DNA from: Chthoniobacter flavus Ellin428
GTDB lineage: Bacteria > Verrucomicrobiota > Verrucomicrobiia > Chthoniobacterales > Chthoniobacteraceae
Assembly: GCF_000173075.1 (NCBI RefSeq)
Contig: NZ_ABVL01000018.1
Coordinates: 86,076 to 150,075, forward strand
Length of the DNA stretch: 64,000 nucleotides
Direction: 5' to 3'
The notes beneath the pieces were generated by a model that was not told where the DNA came from, ran no database searches, and saw only the letters and a list, made by a program, of their open reading frames with translations. Positions 50,623-58,829 of the stretch are shown here, piece after piece; position 1 is the first letter of the stretch, and the number at the start of each line of letters is the position of its first letter. A program made the position numbers and the translations under genes.

Positions 50623-52581
50623 CTAATCCCGCGGCGTTTCCTGCTTCGGCTCGACCGGCTCCGCCCGGCGCACTTCCATCTCCTCCGGTTCTTCGGCCTT
50701 CTCGCCCTTCTTCTTTTTCGCCTTCTTCTCCTTGGCTTCGTCCTTGAAGACTTCCCGCAGGACTTTGCCGATAAGGGGCGCAGCCACGGTGCCGCCGTGC
50801 ACCTCCGCGTTGCTCACATCGCTCTCGTAAACCACCGCAAACGCATACTTTGGTTTATCCGCCGGGGCGAAGCCCGAGAACCACGCCGCGGTGCGCTCTT
50901 TGTTTTTCGGACCCCACTGGGCGGTGCCTGTCTTGCCGGCGACTTTCACATTCGGCACGGATGCCCGGCCGGCGGTGCCATTGGCATCGGACACCACCTG
51001 CACCATGCCGCGCTTCACTTCCTTCAAAATCTTCGGCTCGAAATCGATCTGCGAACGCGCGCGCACGCCATACGCGGTAACGATCTTGCCATCGATGCTC
51101 TGCACCTGCTTCACGAGGCGCGTCTGGTAAAACGTGCCACCGTTGCCGACGATGGCCATGGCCTGTGCCATCTGCAGCGGCGTGACCAGCACGTCGCCCT
51201 GGCCGATGGAAAAGTTCGCCAGGTCGCCGTCGAGCATCTTGCGCCCGTGGACTTTTTTCATGAACTCGTCGTTCGGAATGCGACCCTCGTTTTCCGAGGC
51301 GAGCGGAATGCCAGTGCGCGCGCCGAAGCCCAGTTTCAACGCCCATTCGCCCATGCGGACGCCGCCAGCCTTGATGCCCACTTGATAGAACCAAGTGTCG
51401 CAGGACTGCGTGAGCGCGTCCGCGAAATTCAGCATGCCGGCGTCCCTCTTCTTCCAGTTGCGGAAAGTGAGGTGGCCAATCTCGATCGAGGGCGGGCAAC
51501 TGAACTCGGTATCCGTCTCGATGATGTGATCCTGCAAAGCCGCGATGCCAACCGGAATTTTGAACGTGGACCCCGGCGGGTACGAAGACCGGAACGCGCG
51601 CGGAATCATCGGAATTTGCGGATCGTCCTGCAACGCCTTGTAGGCCTCGGCGGAGATATTCGGGATGAACCAATTCGGATCGATCGTCGGCCATGAAGCC
51701 ATGGCGAGGATGTCGCCGTTGTTCGGATCGACCATCACGATCGCCCCGCGCTTCGCGCCCTTTTCGAGCGCCTCTTCGCAGAGCCGCTGCAAATTGGAAT
51801 CGAGAGTGGTGACGACGTTGTAGCCCGGCTGCGGCGGGATCACGACCTGCTCGCTGGCCTTCCGCCCGGTGGGATCGAAGGTGATGTTGTATTGTCCCTC
51901 CTTGCCCTGCAGTTGGTCGTCAAAGGTTTGCTCCAAGCCTTCACGTCCTTCCGCCCCGGGCCAGAGCACTTCGTTGTTCTGGATCGGGCCATCGGGCATG
52001 CGGCCGGTGCGGCCGGCGTAGCCGACAATGTGGCCGGCGAGGCCGTGATTCGGATAATAGCGCTGGTAAGTGGGCAGTAGCGAAAGAGACTTCGGCTTGC
52101 GCTCGTTGAAGCGGTCGATCTCGTCCTGCTTCAAGTCCTGCGCGATGACCAGTGGGAGCACGCCACGGTTCTTGTAATGCTTGAGCAGCAAATCCTGGGT
52201 GATCGAGATTGGGCGGCCCGTGATGGAGCGGGCGAGCATGATTTGCGGCGCCGCGTACTGCATCACCTGCTCATCGGTAAAGGTGAGCGGCGTGGGGAAA
52301 TTGATCGCCAAATTGTAGCTCACCCGGGTCTGTGCGAGCGGGTCACCGTTGCGGTCGACAATCTGCCCGCGTGGCGCCGGGATATTGAGCACATACGTGC
52401 GGGCCTGCTTCTGGGTATCCCAGGTCGGCGTCAGGCCGCCGGGTTTCACCGGGGCTTTGTGATCCACGGAGGCCAACGGCCCCGTCGCCACGGGCGCTTG
52501 CACGGCGGGACGCGGTTCCTGCGCACTCGCCAGGGCGAGTGTCAGCGGGGTCAAAAACAGAAAAAGCGACCGGCGTGTCAT
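50623..52581 (-). CDS. mrdA: penicillin-binding protein 2 (class B transpeptidase)
   Basis: A 652-residue peptidoglycan transpeptidase for cell elongation. The dimerisation part has RGQIVDRNGDPLA (about 71-83); the transpeptidase domain has S338TFK, S393CD and KTGTAQ. Length and the GLEQTFDDQLQG hinge match PBP2 rather than FtsI. Two oddities: the N-terminus MTRRSLFLFLTPLTLALASAQ looks more like a cleavable signal peptide than the usual uncleaved anchor, and the C-terminal 40 residues are a Lys/Glu-rich tail (AKKKKGEKAEEPEE). No rodA, mreB or mreC gene adjoins it. Start at 52581 preferred over 52590. Confidence 0.92.
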   Translation of the reverse strand: MTRRSLFLFLTPLTLALASAQEPRPAVQAPVATGPLASVDHKAPVKPGGLTPTWDTQKQARTYVLNIPAPRGQIVDRNGDPLAQTRVSYNLAINFPTPLTFTDEQVMQYAAPQIMLARSITGRPISITQDLLLKHYKNRGVLPLVIAQDLKQDEIDRFNERKPKSLSLLPTYQRYYPNHGLAGHIVGYAGRTGRMPDGPIQNNEVLWPGAEGREGLEQTFDDQLQGKEGQYNITFDPTGRKASEQVVIPPQPGYNVVTTLDSNLQRLCEEALEKGAKRGAIVMVDPNNGDILAMASWPTIDPNWFIPNISAEAYKALQDDPQIPMIPRAFRSSYPPGSTFKIPVGIAALQDHIIETDTEFSCPPSIEIGHLTFRNWKKRDAGMLNFADALTQSCDTWFYQVGIKAGGVRMGEWALKLGFGARTGIPLASENEGRIPNDEFMKKVHGRKMLDGDLANFSIGQGDVLVTPLQMAQAMAIVGNGGTFYQTRLVKQVQSIDGKIVTAYGVRARSQIDFEPKILKEVKRGMVQVVSDANGTAGRASVPNVKVAGKTGTAQWGPKNKERTAAWFSGFAPADKPKYAFAVVYESDVSNAEVHGGTVAAPLIGKVLREVFKDEAKEKKAKKKKGEKAEEPEEMEVRRAEPVEPKQETPRD

Positions 52582-52690
52582 GGAACCCACAGCCTAGGCC
52601 GGATAGGGCATTTGCTCAACCCCTCTCGTGCAGAAGGCTGTTTCTTGGGGCAATGCCCTCCGTGAGTGCTTGGCAAGGGCCAGTCGCCGA

Positions 52691-52986
52691 TTGGAGGGCG
52701 CAGCTCCGTCCTAAGCATTACCCACATCTTTGCCCGGTTTACGGACAGCGGAAATTCGGCTGCGGCTCACTGGGAGGGGCGACTTCCTAGAAAAACCCCT
52801 GCGTCGCGGAGCGACGCCCTCAAAGAGAGGCGCTGCGCGCATCGGTTTTTCGGTCGGCGACCAGGAAGTCGCCGCTCCCAGTGGTGCTATGCGTATCGAC
52901 GTCCAAACAACGGGCAAAGATGTGGGTAATGCTTAGGCTCCATCAGCGCCCCAATATTTAAGCGGCGACGGAGCGCCGCCCTCCAA
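52691..52986. repeat. four-level nested inverted repeat (element G)
   Basis: Four inverted repeats lie one inside the other. Outer 20-base arms: 52691-52710 with 52967-52986 (two mismatches). Second, 26-base perfect arms: 52711-52736 with 52911-52936. Third, 19-base arms with one mismatch: 52770-52788 with 52863-52881. Innermost hairpin GCGTCGC-GGA-GCGACGC: 52801-52817. It fills the PBP2-TatD gap, touching the TatD stop codon. ORFs inside it are mirror-image artefacts. Successive insertion of palindromic units into one another would explain it. Confidence 0.85.
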
Positions 52987-52987
52987 T

Positions 52988-53791
52988 CTACCGCACGGTA
53001 AATCGCGGATTCTGTCCCAAAAACCGGATCGGATTCTGGAAGACCAGCTTGTCGATCGTTTCTTCGGAATGCCCGCGGCGGCGCATCTCGATAGCTGTCT
53101 TCGGGACGGCGAGCGGGTCGCTGCGGCCCCAGTCGCAGGCGCTGTTCAGCCACACCCGCTGGCCACCGTAGACCTCGAACATGTCGACGGCGCGCGCCGG
53201 GGTGGTCTTCGATTCCGGGTAAAGCGTGATGCCTGCCCAGAAACCGGCATCGAGCACCATCTGGATGGTGTGCTCCTCGACGTGGTCGATGATGCAGCGG
53301 TCCGGCTTGATGCGCGAATCGGCCAGCAAGGCATCCAAAATCAACCGCGTGCCCTTGAATTTGTCCTCGAGGTGCGGCGTGTGGACGAGGATGAGTTGAT
53401 CGTGCCGCGCCGCGAGATCGATGTGCTGTTCGAGCACCTTCAATTCGTTACGTGTGTTCTTGTTCAGCCCGATTTCGCCGATGCCCAACACGTTTGGCCG
53501 GTCGAGGAATTTCGGGATGAGCGAGATCACCTCGGCTGCGAGCGTGGTGTCTTCGGATTCCTTCGGGTTGATGCACAGCCAGGTAAAATGCGGCAGGCCA
53601 AACTTGGCCGCGCGCTTCGGCTCGTAGTCGGTGAGCTGGCAGAAATAGTCGTAAAAGCCTTCGGGCCCGCTGCGATCGTAACCGGCCCAAAACGCCGGTT
53701 CGCACACCGCGCGGCAGCCGGCGATGATCATGGCTTCGTAGTCATCCGTCGTGCGGCTGACCATGTGTCCGTGGGGTTCGATGTAGCGCAT
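52988..53791 (-). CDS. TatD-family metal-dependent hydrolase
   Basis: A 267-residue amidohydrolase-like TIM barrel. H7-x-H9 in IEPHGHMVSR, GIGEIGLNK (bridging Glu), LVHTPH, IDHVEEHT and the late NSACDWG supply the metal ligands in TatD order. Sequence looks closer to the EboB-type branch (TatD-like proteins of ebo clusters) than to nuclease TatD, a recalled impression that needs a search. Start at 53791 lies one base after the stop of the 90-residue gene, so the two are one transcription unit. Confidence 0.82.
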   Translation of the reverse strand: MRYIEPHGHMVSRTTDDYEAMIIAGCRAVCEPAFWAGYDRSGPEGFYDYFCQLTDYEPKRAAKFGLPHFTWLCINPKESEDTTLAAEVISLIPKFLDRPNVLGIGEIGLNKNTRNELKVLEQHIDLAARHDQLILVHTPHLEDKFKGTRLILDALLADSRIKPDRCIIDHVEEHTIQMVLDAGFWAGITLYPESKTTPARAVDMFEVYGGQRVWLNSACDWGRSDPLAVPKTAIEMRRRGHSEETIDKLVFQNPIRFLGQNPRFTVR

Positions 53792-53792
53792 G

Positions 53793-54065
53793 TCAGTGGG
53801 TCTCCGGTCCGGGCCACGCACCGATGGCGCCTTTGCCCGGCGCTTTCGGAATCGGCTCGGTGGTGGGGTCGCTGAGCGACAGCAGCACGCTCTTCGCGCG
53901 CACCGGTTCGTTATGTTGCAATTCCTCGAGAGCCTTGCGAAAGGCCGCGAGGCGGAAATCGGGTTCCCCTTCGCCACGATCCACCCGGTCGAGAAAGGCC
54001 GCGATGTCGATGAGTTTCGACCGGGCGTCCATGAAGTAGAGATCGAGAATGCTCTGGCGGGTCAT
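53793..54065 (-). CDS. small helical protein paired with the TatD-family gene
   Basis: A 90-residue, mostly helical protein (MDARSKLIDIAAFLDRVDR, RLAAFRKALEELQ) with a proline/glycine-rich tail. I do not recognise the family. It ends one base before the TatD-family start, so it is probably co-translated with it and may be an accessory subunit. An ORF on the other strand is a shadow. Coding status is supported by its spacing and by normal amino-acid composition. Confidence 0.65.
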   Translation of the reverse strand: MTRQSILDLYFMDARSKLIDIAAFLDRVDRGEGEPDFRLAAFRKALEELQHNEPVRAKSVLLSLSDPTTEPIPKAPGKGAIGAWPGPETH

Positions 54066-54126
54066 AGTCTAACTTAGTTTCGGAGGGGTGAAGCGCAACC
54101 GGGTTCAGAATTCGCGTCGCGCCCAT

Positions 54127-54220
54127 TCTTCTTAATCTTAATCTTACTCTTAATCTTAATCCTCTTCTTCAGACGGGCGCGCTCGGGATTAAGAGTAAGA
54201 TTACGATTAAGAGTAAGAGG
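54127..54220. repeat. long inverted repeat, periodic arms (element F)
   Basis: Arms at 54127-54162 and 54186-54220 consist of TTAATC / TTACTC hexamer-like units and their complements around a 23-base GC-rich loop. A separate perfect hairpin GGCGGC-CTGAGA-GCCGCC follows at 54219-54236. It lies 3' of the cytochrome b562-like gene and 5' of the 90-residue gene (both minus strand). Confidence 0.8.
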
Positions 54221-54237
54221 CGGCCTGAGAGCCGCCC

Positions 54238-54270
54238 AAACAACACAACCCCGGAGTTTCCTCCGGGGCT
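54238..54270 (-). terminator. intrinsic terminator of the cytochrome b562-like gene
   Basis: A perfect 8-bp stem CCCCGGAG (54249-54256) with CTCCGGGG (54261-54268) and a 4-base loop. Read on the minus strand it is followed by TTGTGTTGTTT. It lies about 40 bases after the stop of the cytochrome b562-like gene. Confidence 0.75.
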
Positions 54271-54307
54271 GTGCGTCAAACTGATAATTGGCGGGTTGAA
54301 AAAGGGC

Positions 54308-54739
54308 TTACTTGTCGTCGGGATTGAAATCCTTGTGGCCCTTTTCCTTCTCGTCCGAAAGCTTCTCGAAGATCTTCTTCGCGTCGTCGGTCTTGCCGGC
54401 TTTCACCGCAGCTTCGAGATCGTCGAAGGTCTTGACCACTCCGTTCATCTGTTCCTTGTACTTCGCGACATAGGCAGCCTTGTCGCCAGCCGGCACGTCC
54501 TTGGTCTTGGCGGGCTCGAGCTTCAGGCATTCGTCGAGGCTCTTCTTGGCCGTGGCGATGAGGGCGAGGTTGTCATCCTTCTTCGCCGGATCGTCGATCT
54601 GCCGCTTCATCGTGCGGATGTTCTTGTTGACGACCTTCATGGCCTTGGCCAGCGGCGTGTCGTCATCGGCAGCCATGGCGGCGAAGTTGAAACCAACGGC
54701 CAGAACGGCCACGAGGGTTAGGAGGGATTTGAATTTCAT
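54308..54739 (-). CDS. periplasmic cytochrome b562-like four-helix protein
   Basis: A 143-residue exported protein with a Sec signal peptide (about residues 1-23, AAMA). The mature part looks like the four-helix bundle of cytochrome b562: a methionine near the start of helix 1 (M34 in AKAMKVVNKNIRTM) and a histidine near the end of helix 4 (H135 in EKGHKDF) sit where the family has its heme ligands. It is shorter in identity than in pattern, so heme binding is a prediction. It is a single-gene unit with its own terminator. A structural, heme-free homologue is the alternative. Confidence 0.68.
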   Translation of the reverse strand: MKFKSLLTLVAVLAVGFNFAAMAADDDTPLAKAMKVVNKNIRTMKRQIDDPAKKDDNLALIATAKKSLDECLKLEPAKTKDVPAGDKAAYVAKYKEQMNGVVKTFDDLEAAVKAGKTDDAKKIFEKLSDEKEKGHKDFNPDDK

Positions 54740-54882
54740 AATGTGGATGAGGTGAGGGTGTCGAAGTTGCGGTTTTCAGGGGCGATTGCCAAACTCTTTG
54801 TTACGCAACTTCATCGTAGTTCATTGACGTGACGACCGCCCGTCCCAGTCAATCTTTGCGGCATTTTTGGAAAATAAATTCA

Positions 54883-57800
54883 CTACTCGGCGCGCAGGGC
54901 TTCGACGCCGCTATCGCGCAAGGCAACGCGGGTGGCCAGCCAGGTCCAGAAGACGCAACCCAAGGCCAGCGCCGCGAGCAGGATCGCCATTTCGCGGACC
55001 GGGAAACCGCCCGCTTTCTGCCCGAGATTCGGCCAAACGCCAACCAGCGCGCTGACGGTGCCGATGACCAGCGCGACGACGATGAGCCAGCGGTGCTCGA
55101 TGAAGACGAGCTGCCGCAATTGGCGCGACCGGAAGCCAACCGCGGCGAGCAGGCCAAATTCGCGGCGTCGCTCGAGGACATTGCGCGCGACGACCACAGC
55201 CAGCCCCGCACTGCCGAGCAGCAAGCCGAGACCGCCGAGCGCCTGGAAAATGGCGAGATAGGTGTTTTCCACGGCTTGGAATTCGCCGAGCTTGAGCGCG
55301 GTGGAAGTGAGTTCGAGGCCGCGGTCGGTGAGCGCGCGCGAAAGATCCGCCCGCACCGCGCTGGCCTTGGCCGGCGGGCAATCGATGAGGAAATAGCGAT
55401 AGCCGCCGCTGCTGGGGAAATGCTTCACGAATTCGCTTTCTGCGATGATGACATTGCCTTGCAGGATGGAACCCGTGAGCGCGGCCACGATATGGACCTT
55501 TAGCACCTGCCCGCTTTCATCGTGGTATTCGATGGTGTCGCCCACGCTTTTCTTCACGGAATATTCGAGGGTGTTCTGGTCGGCGATGCCGGGGATTTCA
55601 TCGGGCTTTATCGTCGTCGAGAGGACATTCCAATCGCCCTTGCCGCCGGCGAATTGAAACGCCTTACGTTCGGCAAGGTCGCTCGGTTTCACCCCGAGAA
55701 TGCGCGGTTGCGTGGCAAGATTGAGATTGAGGCAGCTCGCCTCATCGCCATCGCGCACGCGCAGCGGGACCACATGGACGTCGCGCATCGTGTCTTCACT
55801 CAGGCCGTACGCTTCACGACCTTTCGGCGAATTGAGGTCTTCGTAAACCGGCGTGGCAGACTCGCCGACCAGCGCAAAGCCGCCCGTCCCAGGATCGCTC
55901 GTATCGCCGTCGCGCGGCGGCGGATGACGGAAGGAATCGACGGCCACGACCATAAAGACACCGCTGGCCAGCACAGCGATCGTCGCCAGACTGCGTCCAC
56001 GACGGCGGGTGGTATTGCGCGCCCCGAGTTCGGAGAGGCTGGCGAGCCCAGCCGTCGCGGCGATCGCCAGGTGGCGCAGCCAGCCGAGCTCAAAAAGCAG
56101 ACCCGAAATAAGCAGCAACGCACCGGCACCGAAAAAGGCCTCGGCGCCTTTGACCGAGAGCAGCAGGCCGACGGCGACGAGCAGCGAGACGGCAGCAAAG
56201 ATAATGACGACGACCGGCCGACGCTGACGCTGGGCGGTCTCGACGGCCTCGCCGTTTAAGAGCTCCCGCGCACTGTGCCGCAATTGCCGCCGGCTGGCCA
56301 GCCACATGGCGATGAGCGCCACGATCACGCCCGAGAAGATGCCGGTGACCAAGGTTTCGGGTGGGAGGACGAATTGAAACTGCACCGAACCGACCGCGCC
56401 TTTCCACACCGTGGCCAGCGCGTGCAGAACAATCTTGGTATAAAGTATACCCAGGAAAGCGCCCACGATGCTGCCGACAAAAGCCAGCACCGTACCCTCG
56501 GCGAGGAACAGCCACCGCACTTGCTTTGGCCGCAAACCGAGCGCGAGCAGCAGGCCGGCTTCCGCATTGCGCTGCTCCAGCGAGAAGACGAAGAGCATAC
56601 CCGTGAGCACCGCGGCGGCGATGATGAGGAAGAACGAGAAATAAACGAACAGCTGACCGAAATCGACTGGGGCATTCGTCGCCGCCAGCGCCTGGTCACG
56701 CAGCGGCAGGAATTGGAAGCCGAGATCTTCCGGCGTGAGCTTGGCGAGGATTTCTTTTTGTAGCGCCGCCTTGTCCGTGCCAGCCGGCCAGCGGATCGCC
56801 GTCACATTGCCCCAACGATTGCCCCACAGCTCCTGGCCGATCTTCAGATTCACGAACGCCTTCGGCGTGCCGCGATACTGCTCCCAGTATTGCTGGTCCT
56901 TGTCGCGCATCTTCGTCGAGTCGAACTCGAACCCGGGCTTCCAATCGCGGCAGTTCTTCTTGTCGGCGAGGCCTGGAAAATCGGGCATCCACGAGCCGTT
57001 CACTTGCGGCGCGTCCATCGGCAACACCGCGCGCACGGTGAATTCCTGCGCCTTCTCGAGAAGCTGCCGCCGCTCGCCCATGACGTAGTATTTGATCGTC
57101 ACCTTGCCGCCGACGGCGAGAGACAGATCCTCCGCCAGCCATTGCGTGATGACGACCTCGTCGTCCTTCAAATCCTCGGGAATCGGCCCCCCGGGGCCCG
57201 GCGTAACTGCGGTGACCATCGAGTACGGCGTCGCCTTGTCGCCTGCGCCGAGTTCATTGACGAAGTAAGTGAGCACCATTGTTCGCTTCTTGCCGCCCGC
57301 AAAGGTCTCGCCTTTTGCGAGCGGTGAGGCGGCAACGATTTGCGGATCGAGAAAGACGCGCGGGCTGCGCAACTCCACCCCACCAGTCTTGAGATCGAGC
57401 AATTCCAGCGAGGCGTCGGCGAGCGAGAAATCCTTCGTCACTGCGGCGTGCGTGGCCGTCGGCCCAGACTGCCCATCGAGCAGCAGATTCGCCTTATCGG
57501 CGAGCGCCGTCTTTTGCTGCAACACGCTGAGGGGAGCGAACGCCGAAGCCGGCGGGATCTGGCTCGCGGACAGCGAGAAGTTGCCGTAATCCGCCGCGGA
57601 GACCACGCGGGCGACCTTCGCCCGAATGGCCACCACATCGTTCTCATCTCCCGAGAGTGGCGCATCGCGAGAGAAGACGCCGGGCTTTTCCACGCGCGCG
57701 ATGAGCGTGTCTCCCACTTTCGCGTCCAGCTGCTGCGCGAGTCGTTCGTTGAGGACGATGCCATCCTTCGGCAATTCCACTGGCTGGCCCGCTTGCGAGA

Positions 57801-58140
57801 GTTTCCAGAAATGATCGTCGACGCCGAGAAGTTGGATCGTGTTCACCCGGGCGGCGCCATCCGCGCGAGCAATCGAAGCGCGCAACATCAACACCGGTGC
57901 GGCATCCGCCCCGACCGATGGCGCGAGCGCCGTACGGAAGAAACGATCGCCCGAAGTCATGGCTGTCTGTGTCTTGCCGACGCGCGCCAAAGCCTGTCCC
58001 CGCAACGTCGCCTTCACCGAATCCCCCACCAGCAGCGCACCCGTCAACACCAGCGCCCCCAATGCTGCGCCGATGAGCACTCCCAGATGCGTGCGCCAGT
58101 AATAACGCGCCCCGCTCAGGACCAGCGTTCGCGCGTTCAT
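54883..58140 (-). CDS. ABC transporter permease with two FtsX-like domains
   Basis: A 1085-residue permease. After an N-terminal helix (about 21-43) comes a large extracytoplasmic domain, then a first FtsX-like core (LFVYFSFFLIIAAAVLTGMLFVFSLEQRN, about 575-690), a middle set of helices, a second extracytoplasmic domain and a final FtsX-like core (VVARNVLERRREFGLLAAVGFRSRQL, then GVEALRAE). This double arrangement matches MacB/LolC-superfamily export permeases of the YbbP/AcbD type, which move lipophilic molecules or act mechanically on envelope proteins. Start at 58140 overlaps the stop of the ATPase gene (ATGA). Longer reading frames are extensions into that gene. Confidence 0.85.
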   Translation of the reverse strand: MNARTLVLSGARYYWRTHLGVLIGAALGALVLTGALLVGDSVKATLRGQALARVGKTQTAMTSGDRFFRTALAPSVGADAAPVLMLRASIARADGAARVNTIQLLGVDDHFWKLSQAGQPVELPKDGIVLNERLAQQLDAKVGDTLIARVEKPGVFSRDAPLSGDENDVVAIRAKVARVVSAADYGNFSLSASQIPPASAFAPLSVLQQKTALADKANLLLDGQSGPTATHAAVTKDFSLADASLELLDLKTGGVELRSPRVFLDPQIVAASPLAKGETFAGGKKRTMVLTYFVNELGAGDKATPYSMVTAVTPGPGGPIPEDLKDDEVVITQWLAEDLSLAVGGKVTIKYYVMGERRQLLEKAQEFTVRAVLPMDAPQVNGSWMPDFPGLADKKNCRDWKPGFEFDSTKMRDKDQQYWEQYRGTPKAFVNLKIGQELWGNRWGNVTAIRWPAGTDKAALQKEILAKLTPEDLGFQFLPLRDQALAATNAPVDFGQLFVYFSFFLIIAAAVLTGMLFVFSLEQRNAEAGLLLALGLRPKQVRWLFLAEGTVLAFVGSIVGAFLGILYTKIVLHALATVWKGAVGSVQFQFVLPPETLVTGIFSGVIVALIAMWLASRRQLRHSARELLNGEAVETAQRQRRPVVVIIFAAVSLLVAVGLLLSVKGAEAFFGAGALLLISGLLFELGWLRHLAIAATAGLASLSELGARNTTRRRGRSLATIAVLASGVFMVVAVDSFRHPPPRDGDTSDPGTGGFALVGESATPVYEDLNSPKGREAYGLSEDTMRDVHVVPLRVRDGDEASCLNLNLATQPRILGVKPSDLAERKAFQFAGGKGDWNVLSTTIKPDEIPGIADQNTLEYSVKKSVGDTIEYHDESGQVLKVHIVAALTGSILQGNVIIAESEFVKHFPSSGGYRYFLIDCPPAKASAVRADLSRALTDRGLELTSTALKLGEFQAVENTYLAIFQALGGLGLLLGSAGLAVVVARNVLERRREFGLLAAVGFRSRQLRQLVFIEHRWLIVVALVIGTVSALVGVWPNLGQKAGGFPVREMAILLAALALGCVFWTWLATRVALRDSGVEALRAE

Positions 58141-58820
58141 GATTTGGCGATGAGTTTGCCGTCCACGAGTTCCAGCACGCGGCCCATGCGTTGCGCGAGT
58201 TCGGGAGCGTGGGTGACCATGATGACCGTAACGCCGTGGGTGCGATTCAACTCGGCGAGCAGGTCGACCAGTTTGCCGGCATTCACGCGATCGAGTGCGC
58301 CAGTCGGTTCGTCGGCGAGGAGCAACTTCGGCGCATTGATCAACGACCGCGCCACCGCCACCCGCTGGCGTTCGCCGCCGGAGAGTTCGCCGGGACGATG
58401 ATTGAGACGGTGCTTCAGCCCGACCGCCTCGAGCAACTCCTCCGCCCGCCCTCGCGCAGCTTCGCGCTTCGCCTTCGGCACGGCCAGCGTGGGCACGAGG
58501 ACGTTTTCGAGAATCGTGCACTGCGGCAGCAAATGGTGCAGTTGAAAGATGAAGCCGACGGTGGTGCTGCGATAAGCGGCAAGCTCGTTCTTGCTGAGCT
58601 TTTCGATGTCCTGCCCATTGACGATCACTTCGCCGCTATCGGCCTTGTCGAGCGCGCCGACGACGTTGAGCACGGTGCTTTTTCCCGAGCCGGAGGGCCC
58701 GGTGATCGACAGCGTCTCGCCGGGCGCCATTTTCAAATCCACTCCGCGCAGCACCTCCACGGCATCACCGCCGTCGGGGGCTCCGTAAGTCTTCGTGAGG
58801 TTGCGAATTTCGAGGAGCAT
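58137..58820 (-). CDS. ABC transporter ATPase, LolD/MacB type
   Basis: A 227-residue ABC ATPase. Walker A GPSGSGKST (about 42-50), Q-loop FIFQLHHLLP, signature LSGGERQRVAVARS, Walker B LLLADEPTGALD and H-loop VTHAPELA are all intact. The LLPQCTILENV segment is typical of the LolD/MacB/YbbA group, which pairs with FtsX-like permeases. It overlaps the permease start, so ATPase and permease are coupled, and begins 9 bases from the PaaK-like gene's stop on the same strand. Confidence 0.92.
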   Translation of the reverse strand: MLLEIRNLTKTYGAPDGGDAVEVLRGVDLKMAPGETLSITGPSGSGKSTVLNVVGALDKADSGEVIVNGQDIEKLSKNELAAYRSTTVGFIFQLHHLLPQCTILENVLVPTLAVPKAKREAARGRAEELLEAVGLKHRLNHRPGELSGGERQRVAVARSLINAPKLLLADEPTGALDRVNAGKLVDLLAELNRTHGVTVIMVTHAPELAQRMGRVLELVDGKLIAKS

Positions 58821-58829
58821 GGTGTTAGT

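Noticed and set aside
52666..53153. Small ORFs in the PBP2-TatD gap (several frames, both strands)
   Set aside because: They arise from the nested palindrome: the same peptide fragments appear in mirror-image frames. No start context or family.
54127..54220. CRISPR-like array from the short periodic units in elements C-F
   Set aside because: Units are contiguous, unequal and not separated by unique spacers; the elements are inverted repeats, and no cas gene is present.
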